Source: Rickettsia endosymbiont of Ixodes persulcatus (GTDB lineage: Bacteria > Pseudomonadota > Alphaproteobacteria > Rickettsiales > Rickettsiaceae). From it: a DNA stretch of 15,388 nucleotides. Numbering within the stretch: position 1 is the first letter of the stretch; every line of letters begins with the position of its first letter. The stretch spans positions 1 through 15,388 of the forward strand of contig JAPYLE010000188.1 of NCBI GenBank assembly GCA_027293795.1. Reading direction: 5' to 3'. A program made the position numbers and the translations under genes. The notes beneath the pieces were generated by a model, which did no database searches, was not told the origin of the DNA, and saw only the letters and a program-made list of their open reading frames with translations. Shown piece after piece: positions 8,132-15,388 of this stretch.

Positions 8132-9541
8132 GTGTACAAAATTTTAAATCATTCCTTTATGTCATTCCCGCGAAAGCGGGAATCTAGAAATCAAGAAGCT
8201 CAAATAACCACAGCTTCTAAAGTTAGAAAACTTAATTTATTTTACTTTTTTCTGGATTCCCGCTTTCGCGGGAATGACATACATAGCCATACATATTTAA
8301 TCGGTATTTTACTTTTAGGCTTAATTTCCGGTTTTACGTTTAATTTAATTTTTTTCACGGTTCCATATCAATTATCCGAAGCAAAATACACCACTGATGT
8401 AATAGGTTCGATATCATTAGCTGCTTTTCCGTATTGCTTAAAGGTCATATGGTCACCTTTTATAGATAAATACTCTATACCTTTTTTATGCTCTAAATTC
8501 GGTCACAGGCGTGGCTGGGCATTAGTATCGCAAATATGTTTAATCCTAGCAATGACGGGGTTCTTAAACATAAGCCCTTGCAATAATTTATATATTACTG
8601 CCGTTATCTTATTTATTATTTCATTCTGCAGTGCTACTCAAGATATTGTACTTGATGCATATAGAATTGAGAGACCTACATCGAAAGAAGAACTTTCGAT
8701 GGCTTTTACTTTTAGTAGCATAGGGTTTCGTTTAGGTATGTTACTTGGCAGCGTCGGTGCTTTATATTCATCAATTATTTTTGGCTGGAATATTGTATAT
8801 AAATTTGCTCTATTCATTACTATACTTGGACCTATAGTAATTTTATGTATCAAAGAACCAAAATCAAAAGAAATACGTCATACAACTACTAATTTAATAG
8901 GATTACAACAATATTTTGAAGTGATTAAAAAAAGTATTATATCCTTAAAAAATGAACAGCAATATTTACTGCTAATTATATTGTTTGTATTTTTGTACAA
9001 AGCTGCGGATTCTATACCTATGGCTATGAGTTCGCCTTTATTTCTAGATTTAAGTTTTACTACTCATGAAATTGCCGTTATTTACAAAGCTTACGGATTA
9101 CTAATCATGATCTTCGGCGGAGCTTTAAGCGGCGTTGTAGCTGCAAAAATAGGTATATTTCATAGTGTCTTAATTGGTGGAGTTATTCAATTATTATCAC
9201 CTCTTATGTTTATGATTCTTGCTACTATCGGCTATGATATAAGGACATTTATAATAACCGTTACAGTGCAAAATTTTTGTGCAGGCTTTGCAGGAACTAT
9301 TATCTCTATCTATTTTGCTAGCCTTTGCAATAGTGAATTTATTGCCACGCAATATTCCATTATTGCATCTTTTAGCTCTCTTAGCCGTATTCTTCTAGCT
9401 AGCCTTGGCGGTATTTGTGCAAAATATCTTACTTGGCCTGTATTCTTTTTAGGTAATACTCTGTTTAGTATGTTATTTATACCGATATTTTATAAAATAT
9501 ATAGAAAGAAGCAGTTATTAAAAAAATATGACAATTCTTAA
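8132..9541 (+). CDS. ampG: AmpG-type muropeptide permease (MFS), N-terminus altered by RPE
   Basis: Inner-membrane major facilitator protein expected to import anhydro-muropeptides released from peptidoglycan for recycling; Rickettsia carry several AmpG paralogues and some may carry other substrates. The sequence shows about twelve hydrophobic segments from residue 50 onward (YLIGILLLGLISGFTFNLIF first), and the AmpG-type motif ATQDIVLDAYRIE around residues 168-180, near the central part of the N-terminal half. Residues 10-49 are encoded by an in-frame RPE and are hydrophilic. The GTG at 8132 gives nine native residues before the repeat; ATG 8159, at the edge of the repeat, is an alternative start. 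No good ribosome site precedes either. The gene lies 26 bp after the broken AsmA-like gene and may share its transcript. Confidence 0.85.
   Translation: MYKILNHSFMSFPRKRESRNQEAQITTASKVRKLNLFYFFLDSRFRGNDIHSHTYLIGILLLGLISGFTFNLIFFTVPYQLSEAKYTTDVIGSISLAAFPYCLKVIWSPFIDKYSIPFLCSKFGHRRGWALVSQICLILAMTGFLNISPCNNLYITAVILFIISFCSATQDIVLDAYRIERPTSKEELSMAFTFSSIGFRLGMLLGSVGALYSSIIFGWNIVYKFALFITILGPIVILCIKEPKSKEIRHTTTNLIGLQQYFEVIKKSIISLKNEQQYLLLIILFVFLYKAADSIPMAMSSPLFLDLSFTTHEIAVIYKAYGLLIMIFGGALSGVVAAKIGIFHSVLIGGVIQLLSPLMFMILATIGYDIRTFIITVTVQNFCAGFAGTIISIYFASLCNSEFIATQYSIIASFSSLSRILLASLGGICAKYLTWPVFFLGNTLFSMLFIPIFYKIYRKKQLLKKYDNS
8160..8279. repeat. RPE inserted in frame near the ampG start
   Basis: The ends are TGTCATTCCCGCGAAAGCGG and CCCGCTTTCGCGGGAATGACA shortened to their near-perfect inverse; the element is 120 bp, exactly 40 codons. 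It encodes SFPRKRES at its left and FFLDSRFRGND at its right, the same final phrase as in the dnaE insert. It lies between codon 9 and the first membrane segment of AmpG. Confidence 0.92.
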
Positions 9542-9555
9542 AAAAGGTTTATAAT
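9528..9555 (+). promoter_or_regulatory. Possible promoter of tatC-serS
   Basis: ATGACA (9528-9533), one mismatch from the -35 consensus, is followed after 16 bases by TATAAT (9550-9555). The start of transcription would fall near 9562, about 38 bases before the tatC ATG. It overlaps the end of ampG. Read by eye; AT-rich DNA gives many such matches. Confidence 0.4.
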
Positions 9556-9599
9556 ATTGATATATATATACTTCTGTGAAATGAAGAGTTGGAATTTTT

Positions 9600-10355
9600 A
9601 TGAAATTATATAGTTTTCAAGAACATTTATTAGAATTAAAAATAAGGCTTCTTAGAATATTTACTACTTTTATAATTATATTTGCTATTTGCTATTATTT
9701 TAGCGATAATATTTATAGTTTTTTATTAAAACCTCTTGCTAAGCTAAGCAGTGATACGGTGCGAAATATAATTTACACAGGACTTACGGAAGCATTCTTT
9801 ACCTATATTAAACTTGCAGCTTTTACTGCTTTTAATATTATTATACCGATAATTGCTTTAGAGTGTTATTTATTTATCAGTCCCGGGCTACACCGCCATG
9901 AAAAAAAAATTATCGCTTTTATTCTTTTTATGTCACCTATTTTATTTTGGTGCGGTAGTATTTTTGTTTTTTATTTTGTAATGCCGAAAGCTTGGAATTT
10001 TTTTCTTAGTTTTGAAAAATGTGATATGATAGTACCGATAGTTTTGGAAGCAAGAATTAGTGAGTATCTAAGTTTAGTTATTCATTTAATTGTTGCTTTT
10101 GGAGTTGCTTTTCAACTACCAGTTGTGATAATAATATTAAATATACTAAAAATAGTTAAGGTGCAGACATTTAAGCAAAAAAGACGCATTGCCGTGGTAA
10201 TTAACTTTATTATTGCGGGAATATTAACACCTCCTGACATTTTAAGCCAGTTTGCTCTTGCAATACCGCTACTTTTATTATATGAAATTTCAATAATGAT
10301 ATGTAATTTTATAGAAAAACCGAGGACACTAAATGTTAAATATCAAATGGATTAG
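9600..10355 (+). CDS. tatC: Sec-independent protein translocase TatC
   Basis: Core polytopic subunit of the twin-arginine translocase in the inner membrane; it binds twin-arginine signal peptides and gathers TatA to export folded proteins. The N-terminus SFQEHLLELKIRLL matches the family's conserved cytoplasmic start, and six hydrophobic segments follow at about 17-37, 68-90, 105-130, 154-178, 192-208 and 212-232. FGVAFQLPVV in the fourth segment corresponds to the position where Escherichia coli has FEVP; glutamine here is a common natural variant. The 251 residues are a normal length. An ATG at 9600 is preceded by AAGAGTTGGAA. The end overlaps the serS start by 23 bases, so the two are co-transcribed. 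No tatA or tatB gene is in the window. Confidence 0.95.
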   Translation: MKLYSFQEHLLELKIRLLRIFTTFIIIFAICYYFSDNIYSFLLKPLAKLSSDTVRNIIYTGLTEAFFTYIKLAAFTAFNIIIPIIALECYLFISPGLHRHEKKIIAFILFMSPILFWCGSIFVFYFVMPKAWNFFLSFEKCDMIVPIVLEARISEYLSLVIHLIVAFGVAFQLPVVIIILNILKIVKVQTFKQKRRIAVVINFIIAGILTPPDILSQFALAIPLLLLYEISIMICNFIEKPRTLNVKYQMD

Positions 10356-11610
10356 AGAAAATCAAGAATTGTTCGATGAAAAGCTTAGCCAAAGATTTAT
10401 TGAACCTATGTCTAGTAAAATTGCTATGCTCGACAGAGAGCAAAGAAAAATTACGAGTTTAATTCAAGAATTTCAGCATGCACGTAGGGTGAAATCAAAA
10501 ATTTTAGGTAATATGGCCTCTAAAAGCGGTGAAGAGTTTGAAGGGTTACAAAGAGATGTCAAACATATAAATGAGAAGTTGGAAGAACTTGAACAGGATC
10601 TAAATAATAATAACGAATTAAATGAGCTATTAAATATGCTTCCTAATATTCCGGACGAGGAAGTACCTTACGGAATTGATGAAAGTATGAATAAATTAGT
10701 TCGTACTTACGGAGAGATAAATCCAAATGCTTTAAATAAGCAGCATTTTGAACTAGGCACAAAATTAAATTTAATGGATTTTGAACAAACTGCTAAAATT
10801 TCAGGAGCTAGATTTGTAACGTTAAAAGGCGATTTAGCAAAGCTAGAACGCGCTTTAATTAACTTTATGATTGATGTTCATACTAAAGAGTTTGACTTCT
10901 TTGAGATATCACCTCCGGTATTAGTTCGAGATAATGCTATGCATAATGCAGGACAACTACCTAAATTTGCTGAAGAGTCTTTTGCAACAACAAACGGTTA
11001 CAGACTAATTCCAACCGCAGAAGTATCTTTAGTAAATATAGTTGCCGATACTATTATACCAAGAGAAAAATTACCGATGCGTTACGTTGCTTACACCCCA
11101 TGCTTTAGATCAGAAGCAGGTAGTAGCGGTAGAGATACAAGAGGTATGATTAGATTACATCAATTCGGTAAAGTAGAACTTGTATCTATTACTACTCCGG
11201 AAGAGTCAAAAAATGAACATGAATATATAACTAATGCATCAGAGACTATTTTACAAAAACTTAATCTACCTTATCGTGTTATGTTACTTTGCACCGGAGA
11301 TATGGGATTTGCAGCAAAAAAAAACTATGATATAGAAGTATGGCTTCCGGGACAAAAGCAATATCGTGAAATTGCGAGCTGTTCTAATTGTGGAGATTTT
11401 CAGGCACGTAGAATGAAAGCAAGATATAAAGAATTCGGCAGTAATGAAACTACCTTAGTTCATACTTTAAACGCTTCAGGATTACCTATTGGAAGAACTA
11501 TGGTTGCAATATTAGAAAATTATCAGAATGAAGATGGATCAATAACTATACCTGATGTCTTGATAGATTACATGGGAGGGTTACAAAAAATCACTACATA
11601 TAGTGAATAA
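10333..11610 (+). CDS. serS: Seryl-tRNA synthetase
   Basis: Cytoplasmic class II aminoacyl-tRNA synthetase that charges tRNA-Ser (and the selenocysteine tRNA where present). Residues about 1-105 form the long antiparallel coiled-coil arm that grips the tRNA (runs such as LNEKLEELEQDL-type heptads). Motif 2 is at about 258-278 (FRSEAGSSGRDTRG), the serine-binding TAEVSLVN block precedes it, and motif 3 is at about 383-398 (GLPIGRTMVAILENYQ) with its conserved arginine. The 425 residues match the family. The start at 10333 lies inside the end of tatC in another frame, a translational coupling arrangement. Downstream is a nested RPE instead of an obvious terminator. Confidence 0.98.
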   Translation: MLNIKWIRENQELFDEKLSQRFIEPMSSKIAMLDREQRKITSLIQEFQHARRVKSKILGNMASKSGEEFEGLQRDVKHINEKLEELEQDLNNNNELNELLNMLPNIPDEEVPYGIDESMNKLVRTYGEINPNALNKQHFELGTKLNLMDFEQTAKISGARFVTLKGDLAKLERALINFMIDVHTKEFDFFEISPPVLVRDNAMHNAGQLPKFAEESFATTNGYRLIPTAEVSLVNIVADTIIPREKLPMRYVAYTPCFRSEAGSSGRDTRGMIRLHQFGKVELVSITTPEESKNEHEYITNASETILQKLNLPYRVMLLCTGDMGFAAKKNYDIEVWLPGQKQYREIASCSNCGDFQARRMKARYKEFGSNETTLVHTLNASGLPIGRTMVAILENYQNEDGSITIPDVLIDYMGGLQKITTYSE

Positions 11611-11692
11611 TTGTTTATTAAATATAAATAATAAGGTAAAGTTTTGTCTAGGATTTATAGTAAGCTAGATCAAGATGGTTATATAGTTTATA

Positions 11693-11885
11693 GGTCATTC
11701 CCACGAAGGGTATTATTGCGTGGACTGGTAAAACCCACTGTGTCATCCCGCGACTTGACCATGGGGCCCATAAAAACAACTTAAAATACTAATAATTTTA
11801 GTATTTTTAACTAGATCCCGCGATCAAGTCGCGGGATGACAATCGGAAAATTAATCCACACAACAACGCTTTTGCGGGAATGACA
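11693..11885. repeat. Nested (composite) RPE, second copy, reversed
   Basis: The left end GGTCATTCCCACGAAGGGTA and right end ACGCTTTTGCGGGAATGACA are the outer palindrome; 11741-11841 is the inner element. Taken as the reverse complement, it matches 4131-4325 in order: outer arm with GTTGTGTGGATTAATT, inner element, then CAGTCCACGCAATAAT and the other outer arm. Outer and inner parts are reversed together, so the two loci hold the same composite. Confidence 0.85.
11741..11841 (-). repeat. Inner palindrome of the nested RPE, copy 2
   Basis: It runs from TGTCATCCCGCGACTTGACC to CAAGTCGCGGGATGACA. Its reverse complement aligns over 101 bp with 4174-4274, including the AT-rich centre TAAAAATACTAAAATTATTA. 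In this copy the right arm is a nearly perfect stem (GATCCCGCGATCAAGTCGCG then GGATGACA). Confidence 0.75.
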
Positions 11886-11958
11886 TAGAGAAGTTTTCAA
11901 GAACTATGAAAACTAATACTAAGCCCTTACAAAATGGCAATTTAAATTCAGGTTATTT

Positions 11959-14391
11959 ATGTTTAGTGATTTACGAAAGTGTGATAAAGATATATACAAT
12001 TATAATGCTCCTAATTTTATACCTATAGCATGTCATTATAATGAAAATACTTTACTTACCAAAGACGGTAAATTATTACAAATTATCAAAATACACGGCA
12101 TTAATTCAGAAAAAATTAGCGATAACTTACAGAATTTACGTGAAATGGTTAGAGTTTCTATAAAAAAGAATATAACCGATTATGATTTTGCTTTTTGGCT
12201 ACATACAATACGAGAAAAACAAAATTTAGACGATTCCACTCCTTACAAAAAATTATTACCGGCAAATATTCATGCACTATGGCAAAGCAAAAATCATTGG
12301 AATGATAAATTCGTTAATACTTTATATGTATCTATAGTACATGATTCCGCTAAAGTTAATATCAAAAATTTTAACTCTTTAATAAATTCCTTATCTCATA
12401 AATTAATTACTGATTTTGAAAATAACTACTTAGATTCAGCTTTTCAAAAACTAGAAAATATCACTAATAATATTTTAAAAGATTTAAATGAATTCGGTGC
12501 TGAAAAACTCGGTATAATATTTGAAAATGATAATGTTTTTTCTAACCCTTTATTTTTATATAATCGAATAGCTAATCTTAATAATAATGATTGTTTGGTA
12601 CCTATAATAGATTTATCTGATGCACTAGGTAGAAGTACTTATACAATTAGCGGCGATAAAATGGTAGTTACGGATCATGAGAAAAATAATAAATTCGCTT
12701 CTTTACTATCTATAAAAGAATATCAAGAAACTCCTTCTAACGCACTTGATAATTTTTTACAGTTACCGATTGAATTAATAATAACTGAAATATTTTACTT
12801 TGTTAGCAAAAAACAAGTAACATCTAAATTGCAAGGTCAAGATTATATTCTAAAAATTACCAACGACTCAACTTTACTTGATCACAAAGGGATTAATAAG
12901 CTTGATGCAGCTAACTTAGCTTTTCAATTTTGTAATCAGCAAATTTCAATTGCCGTTATAGAAGAAGATGAAAATAAACTCGATGCAGCTGTAGCTAAAG
13001 CATCAACCGCACTTTTTAAACTTGGCATTATGCATGTAAAAGAAGATCTTAATATTGAACAAATATTTTGGTCGCAATTACCTGCTAACTTTGCCTTTAT
13101 CCGTAGAATGTCAACATTATCCGTAGAACATATTGCTTCTCTTACCGCTCTTCATAATACTACACTCGGTAATCAATATAATCCTTGGGGTAGAGCTATC
13201 ACTTTACTGCGAACTGAAAAAGGTACTCCATATTTCATGAATTTTCATGATAAAACGAATAAAGGTAATACTTGCATTTTTGGTACGGAAAAAACTGGCA
13301 AAACCGTATTATTGAACTTTCTAATATCAGAATCGACTAAATATGACCCAACAATAATTTATATCTCTAATAATAGTGATTCTAAAATTTTTATTGAAGC
13401 AATAGAAGGCAAATGGTTAGAACCGGACAAACAAATTATCAATCCGTTTTTAGTAGATGATACAGAAAAATCACAAGCCTTCATTTTAGAATTTTTAAAA
13501 TTAATCAGCGGTCATTATATTTCACCTCTTAGCGAAATAGGGATATCTTTCCTAGAGAAGTTAAAAAATAAAATTTTATCAATTGAAAAAGAAAAACGTA
13601 TTTTTTCCGATATTTTAAAATTAGAAGATTTTAAAGAGGAAGGGGGAATACAAATACTTGATAAATTTAAAGTTTTTACCGAAGGACAATTATATTACGG
13701 ATTATTTGACGGACCGTCTCTTAACATTCAAGAAGGGGAAGTCATAGGGTTTAATTTATATAAACTTTCTGATGAGCCGTTTTCTAAACAATTTTACCCG
13801 ACGGAGAGAAAATTTTTAGAACAGTTTAATAATAATTTAAAGAAGCACCAAAGTATTAGTGCAGCAGTAATTTATGCTTTTACTTATCATTTAAGCCTAG
13901 TCGGCACAAAACCTAAAATATTTGCTGCCGATAATTTTGATAAACTTTACAAACCTGAAGTTTATTACTATAATATAAATTTAATTTTTAATAATTTGTC
14001 TCAAAATAACGGTATTTTCGTCAGTAATTTCAATTTTATTTATCTTAAGTCATATCCAAAATATACTATAAAACCTTGGCTTGATTTAATTAATACTAAA
14101 ATTATTCTACCATCTGACGTTAAAATAGAAGATTTAGACAAAATTTTAGGTTTAAGCGAACCGGAAATACAAAAATTATCACAGTTAATACTTTCTGCAA
14201 GGATGTTCTTAATTAATAAGGATAATGAATCTATAGCTTCTGAATTAAGTATTGCCGCTTTAATAGGAATTGTCCGTATTTTATCAAGCAGACAAGAGGA
14301 AATGGATATTTATAAAAAAATACTTGAACAACACCAAGGTCCTCCAGATAATTGGGTTAATTACTTATATAATGCGTTAAATACGGACTAA
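11959..14391 (+). CDS. virB4: Divergent VirB4-type type IV secretion ATPase (second paralogue)
   Basis: VirB4 proteins are cytoplasmic-face ATPases that power assembly of type IV secretion systems. The N-terminus (FIPIACHYNENTLLTKDGKL) is the usual VirB4 opening, and the 810 residues match the family. A Walker A motif GTEKTGKT lies at 442-449. At the Walker B position the sequence is IFAADNFDKLY (Asp658-Asn659) where DE is normal; the later RK-x-NG element reads LSQNNG and the TQ motif reads SNF. The tail (PSDV...GLSEPEIQKL...ARMFLINKDNES) aligns with the normal C-terminus, so the gene is not truncated. From memory Rickettsia encode two VirB4 proteins and this context (serS upstream, no virB3 or virB6) fits the second, isolated one, RvhB4-II. 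ATPase activity is doubtful. The ATG at 11959 follows AGG at a proper distance. Confidence 0.88.
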   Translation: MFSDLRKCDKDIYNYNAPNFIPIACHYNENTLLTKDGKLLQIIKIHGINSEKISDNLQNLREMVRVSIKKNITDYDFAFWLHTIREKQNLDDSTPYKKLLPANIHALWQSKNHWNDKFVNTLYVSIVHDSAKVNIKNFNSLINSLSHKLITDFENNYLDSAFQKLENITNNILKDLNEFGAEKLGIIFENDNVFSNPLFLYNRIANLNNNDCLVPIIDLSDALGRSTYTISGDKMVVTDHEKNNKFASLLSIKEYQETPSNALDNFLQLPIELIITEIFYFVSKKQVTSKLQGQDYILKITNDSTLLDHKGINKLDAANLAFQFCNQQISIAVIEEDENKLDAAVAKASTALFKLGIMHVKEDLNIEQIFWSQLPANFAFIRRMSTLSVEHIASLTALHNTTLGNQYNPWGRAITLLRTEKGTPYFMNFHDKTNKGNTCIFGTEKTGKTVLLNFLISESTKYDPTIIYISNNSDSKIFIEAIEGKWLEPDKQIINPFLVDDTEKSQAFILEFLKLISGHYISPLSEIGISFLEKLKNKILSIEKEKRIFSDILKLEDFKEEGGIQILDKFKVFTEGQLYYGLFDGPSLNIQEGEVIGFNLYKLSDEPFSKQFYPTERKFLEQFNNNLKKHQSISAAVIYAFTYHLSLVGTKPKIFAADNFDKLYKPEVYYYNINLIFNNLSQNNGIFVSNFNFIYLKSYPKYTIKPWLDLINTKIILPSDVKIEDLDKILGLSEPEIQKLSQLILSARMFLINKDNESIASELSIAALIGIVRILSSRQEEMDIYKKILEQHQGPPDNWVNYLYNALNTD

Positions 14392-14396
14392 TGCGA

Positions 14397-14432
14397 ATAT
14401 AAAAGGGTAAAGACGACTTCCACCTTTTATAT
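14397..14432. terminator. Hairpin after the virB4-like gene
   Basis: ATATAAAAGG (14397-14406) pairs perfectly with CCTTTTATAT (14423-14432) over a 16-base loop, beginning 6 bases past the virB4 stop. The stem is mostly A-T and no strong U-run follows, so termination would be weak at best; it may instead be an mRNA-end structure. Listed as a tentative terminator. Confidence 0.35.
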
Positions 14433-14509
14433 AAATTAATTATATATGTTATTGGCGATAATTACAAAGTAACTAATTATAAAAACAACGAGCATAAAGA
14501 ATACTCAAA

Positions 14510-15388
14510 GTGTTAAGAAAATATTTACTATTTTTCTTATTTTCATTTTTCTCATTTAATGTATATGCAGCTATTTGGGGTGATATAGCCGAATGTCTTA
14601 GCGACCCATGTAATTGTGGTCAAAGTGAGAGAACGGAAGTTTGGAATAAGGGCAGCAACAATGAAGTAAAAAGAGGACCTTTTAAACCCGGTACATTGTG
14701 TCCTCCTTGGAATAAAAGCGACGGTCGCGGTAATGATACTTGTTTATTAAAATTTGATTACCCAGGTACATTTGTTGGTTTTTTACTCAATAGATGTGCG
14801 GAAGAAGCCCCTGATAGTAGTTACTTTACTCCAAAAATTCGTATTAGAGTTCAAAGCTGTAATGCTGCAACTTGTTGGCACCAAAACTCTACTTTAAATT
14901 GGGATGGAGAATGTGTATTATGGCCTACAGGTTATGGTCTACCTCTAACTAGAGTTTGTGCTAGAATTGCCGTACCGGACATGCCTCAGCTTCCCGGAAT
15001 AAATGCTAACCCTTCTCCTGCAGATCCAGGTTATACCGATGGAGTACATCTCAATAAAGTCGGTTACACGGAAAGTGATAATAAGATAATCGGTGTAGAC
15101 GGAAAAATAGTTACTTTAAAATCTCCTAAACTTTGTGCTTATAGTGATCCTGGACTTGTTAACCTTGTTTCAGATTCCGGTGCACATCTTGATCCGATGG
15201 ACTGGAATCCTAATCGTCAACCTCTTCACCAAACTAATGGACTTAGCCCTATTGCAAAAGTATTAAAATTTTTAGTTGAAATGGTAAAAGGAGCAAGTTT
15301 ACCAAGTGTATTAGGGCATCTTCTTGGTATGATAGATCAAGATTCAGAATTTATAAAAGTACATCAATCAATACTTAATGCAATAGGA
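14510..15388 (+). CDS. Exported cysteine-rich protein of unknown function, 3' end outside window
   Basis: A GTG at 14510 opens 293 codons to the window edge; a stop at 14495 in the same frame excludes an earlier start. Residues 1-20 are a signal peptide (LRKYLLFFLFSFFSF core, VYA then cleavage before AIWGD). The next 130 residues hold ten cysteines (29, 34, 36, 64, 78, 96, 117, 122, 135, 150) and several tryptophans, suggesting disulphide bonds in the periplasm or outside the cell. Around 260-280 a more hydrophobic helical stretch begins (LSPIAKVLKFLVEMV), which may lead into membrane segments beyond the window. I do not recognise the family. Its place 118 bp after the virB4-like gene on the same strand suggests a type IV secretion role, for example a VirB6-like protein with a long periplasmic head, but this is inference. 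Confidence 0.7.
   Translation, partial: MLRKYLLFFLFSFFSFNVYAAIWGDIAECLSDPCNCGQSERTEVWNKGSNNEVKRGPFKPGTLCPPWNKSDGRGNDTCLLKFDYPGTFVGFLLNRCAEEAPDSSYFTPKIRIRVQSCNAATCWHQNSTLNWDGECVLWPTGYGLPLTRVCARIAVPDMPQLPGINANPSPADPGYTDGVHLNKVGYTESDNKIIGVDGKIVTLKSPKLCAYSDPGLVNLVSDSGAHLDPMDWNPNRQPLHQTNGLSPIAKVLKFLVEMVKGASLPSVLGHLLGMIDQDSEFIKVHQSILNAIG

Larger units (their letters stand above)
11611..11958. other. Gene-free gap between serS and the virB4-like gene
   Basis: This 348-base gap is mostly the nested RPE at 11693-11885. The 80 bases before it and 70 after it show no RNA gene, no convincing terminator and no conserved promoter. A 40-codon frame starting at 11906 overlaps the start of the virB4-like gene but has no recognisable content. 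There is no room for a virB3 gene, which usually precedes virB4 in type IV secretion clusters. Confidence 0.6.

Noticed and set aside
9600..10355. TatC glutamine in FQLP as a loss-of-function change
   Set aside because: FQLP is a frequent natural variant in TatC proteins, and the rest of the protein is intact.
11906..12028. 40-codon ORF starting ATG AAA ACT AAT just before the virB4-like gene
   Set aside because: It mostly overlaps the virB4 start in another frame, shows no coding character beyond the first codons and has no recognisable family.
1..15388. tRNA or rRNA genes
   Set aside because: I saw no cloverleaf with a T-loop consensus and no rRNA-like conserved stretch in the gaps; the GC-rich patches are palindromic repeats. 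A covariance-model search would be decisive.

Overview
The window looks like a chromosome segment of Rickettsia, most likely from a repeat-rich lineage such as the spotted fever group. The evidence is very low G+C, wide gene spacing, copies of the GC-rich palindromes typical of Rickettsia palindromic elements (RPEs, ends like TGTCATTCC...GGAATGACA), two of them inside reading frames, and a gene set (dnaE, ugd, ampG, tatC, serS, a divergent virB4) that fits this genus. The species cannot be told from the sequence.

Layout. Bases 1-77 hold the 5' end of a minus-strand gene running off the window (perhaps a transposase), followed by a short plus-strand ORF (116-325) that looks like a gene remnant, and an RPE (401-538). 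On the minus strand lie dnaE (564-4103, replicative polymerase III alpha) and, upstream of it, ugd (4310-5629, nucleotide-sugar dehydrogenase), separated by a 195-bp nested RPE. A second palindrome family fills much of the gap before the plus-strand genes.

From 5883 everything reads on the plus strand: an AsmA/YhdP-type envelope protein gene (5883-8105) broken by a small internal inversion, ampG (8132-9541, muropeptide permease), tatC (9600-10355) overlapping serS (10333-11610), a second copy of the nested RPE in opposite orientation, a divergent virB4-type ATPase gene (11959-14391), and the first 293 codons of an exported cysteine-rich protein (14510 to the window end).

The most notable observations are: (1) about 250 bp inside the YhdP-like gene reads as good AsmA-type protein only on the minus strand, and flipping about 6728-6974 on paper restores one open frame of 740 codons; (2) RPEs have rewritten three proteins here (an internal insert in DnaE, the N-terminus of AmpG, the last residues of Ugd); (3) two copies of the same nested RPE sit in opposite orientation, so the composite seems to have spread as a unit; (4) the VirB4 paralogue keeps its Walker A motif but has lost the usual Walker B glutamate and later motifs; (5) the exported Cys-rich protein beside it is a candidate secretion-system partner of unknown function.

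Functionally the window mixes housekeeping genes (DNA replication, serine tRNA charging, Tat export) with envelope functions (nucleotide-sugar oxidation, muropeptide recycling, lipid-transport-like AsmA protein) and type IV secretion. tatC-serS is the one clear overlapping operon.
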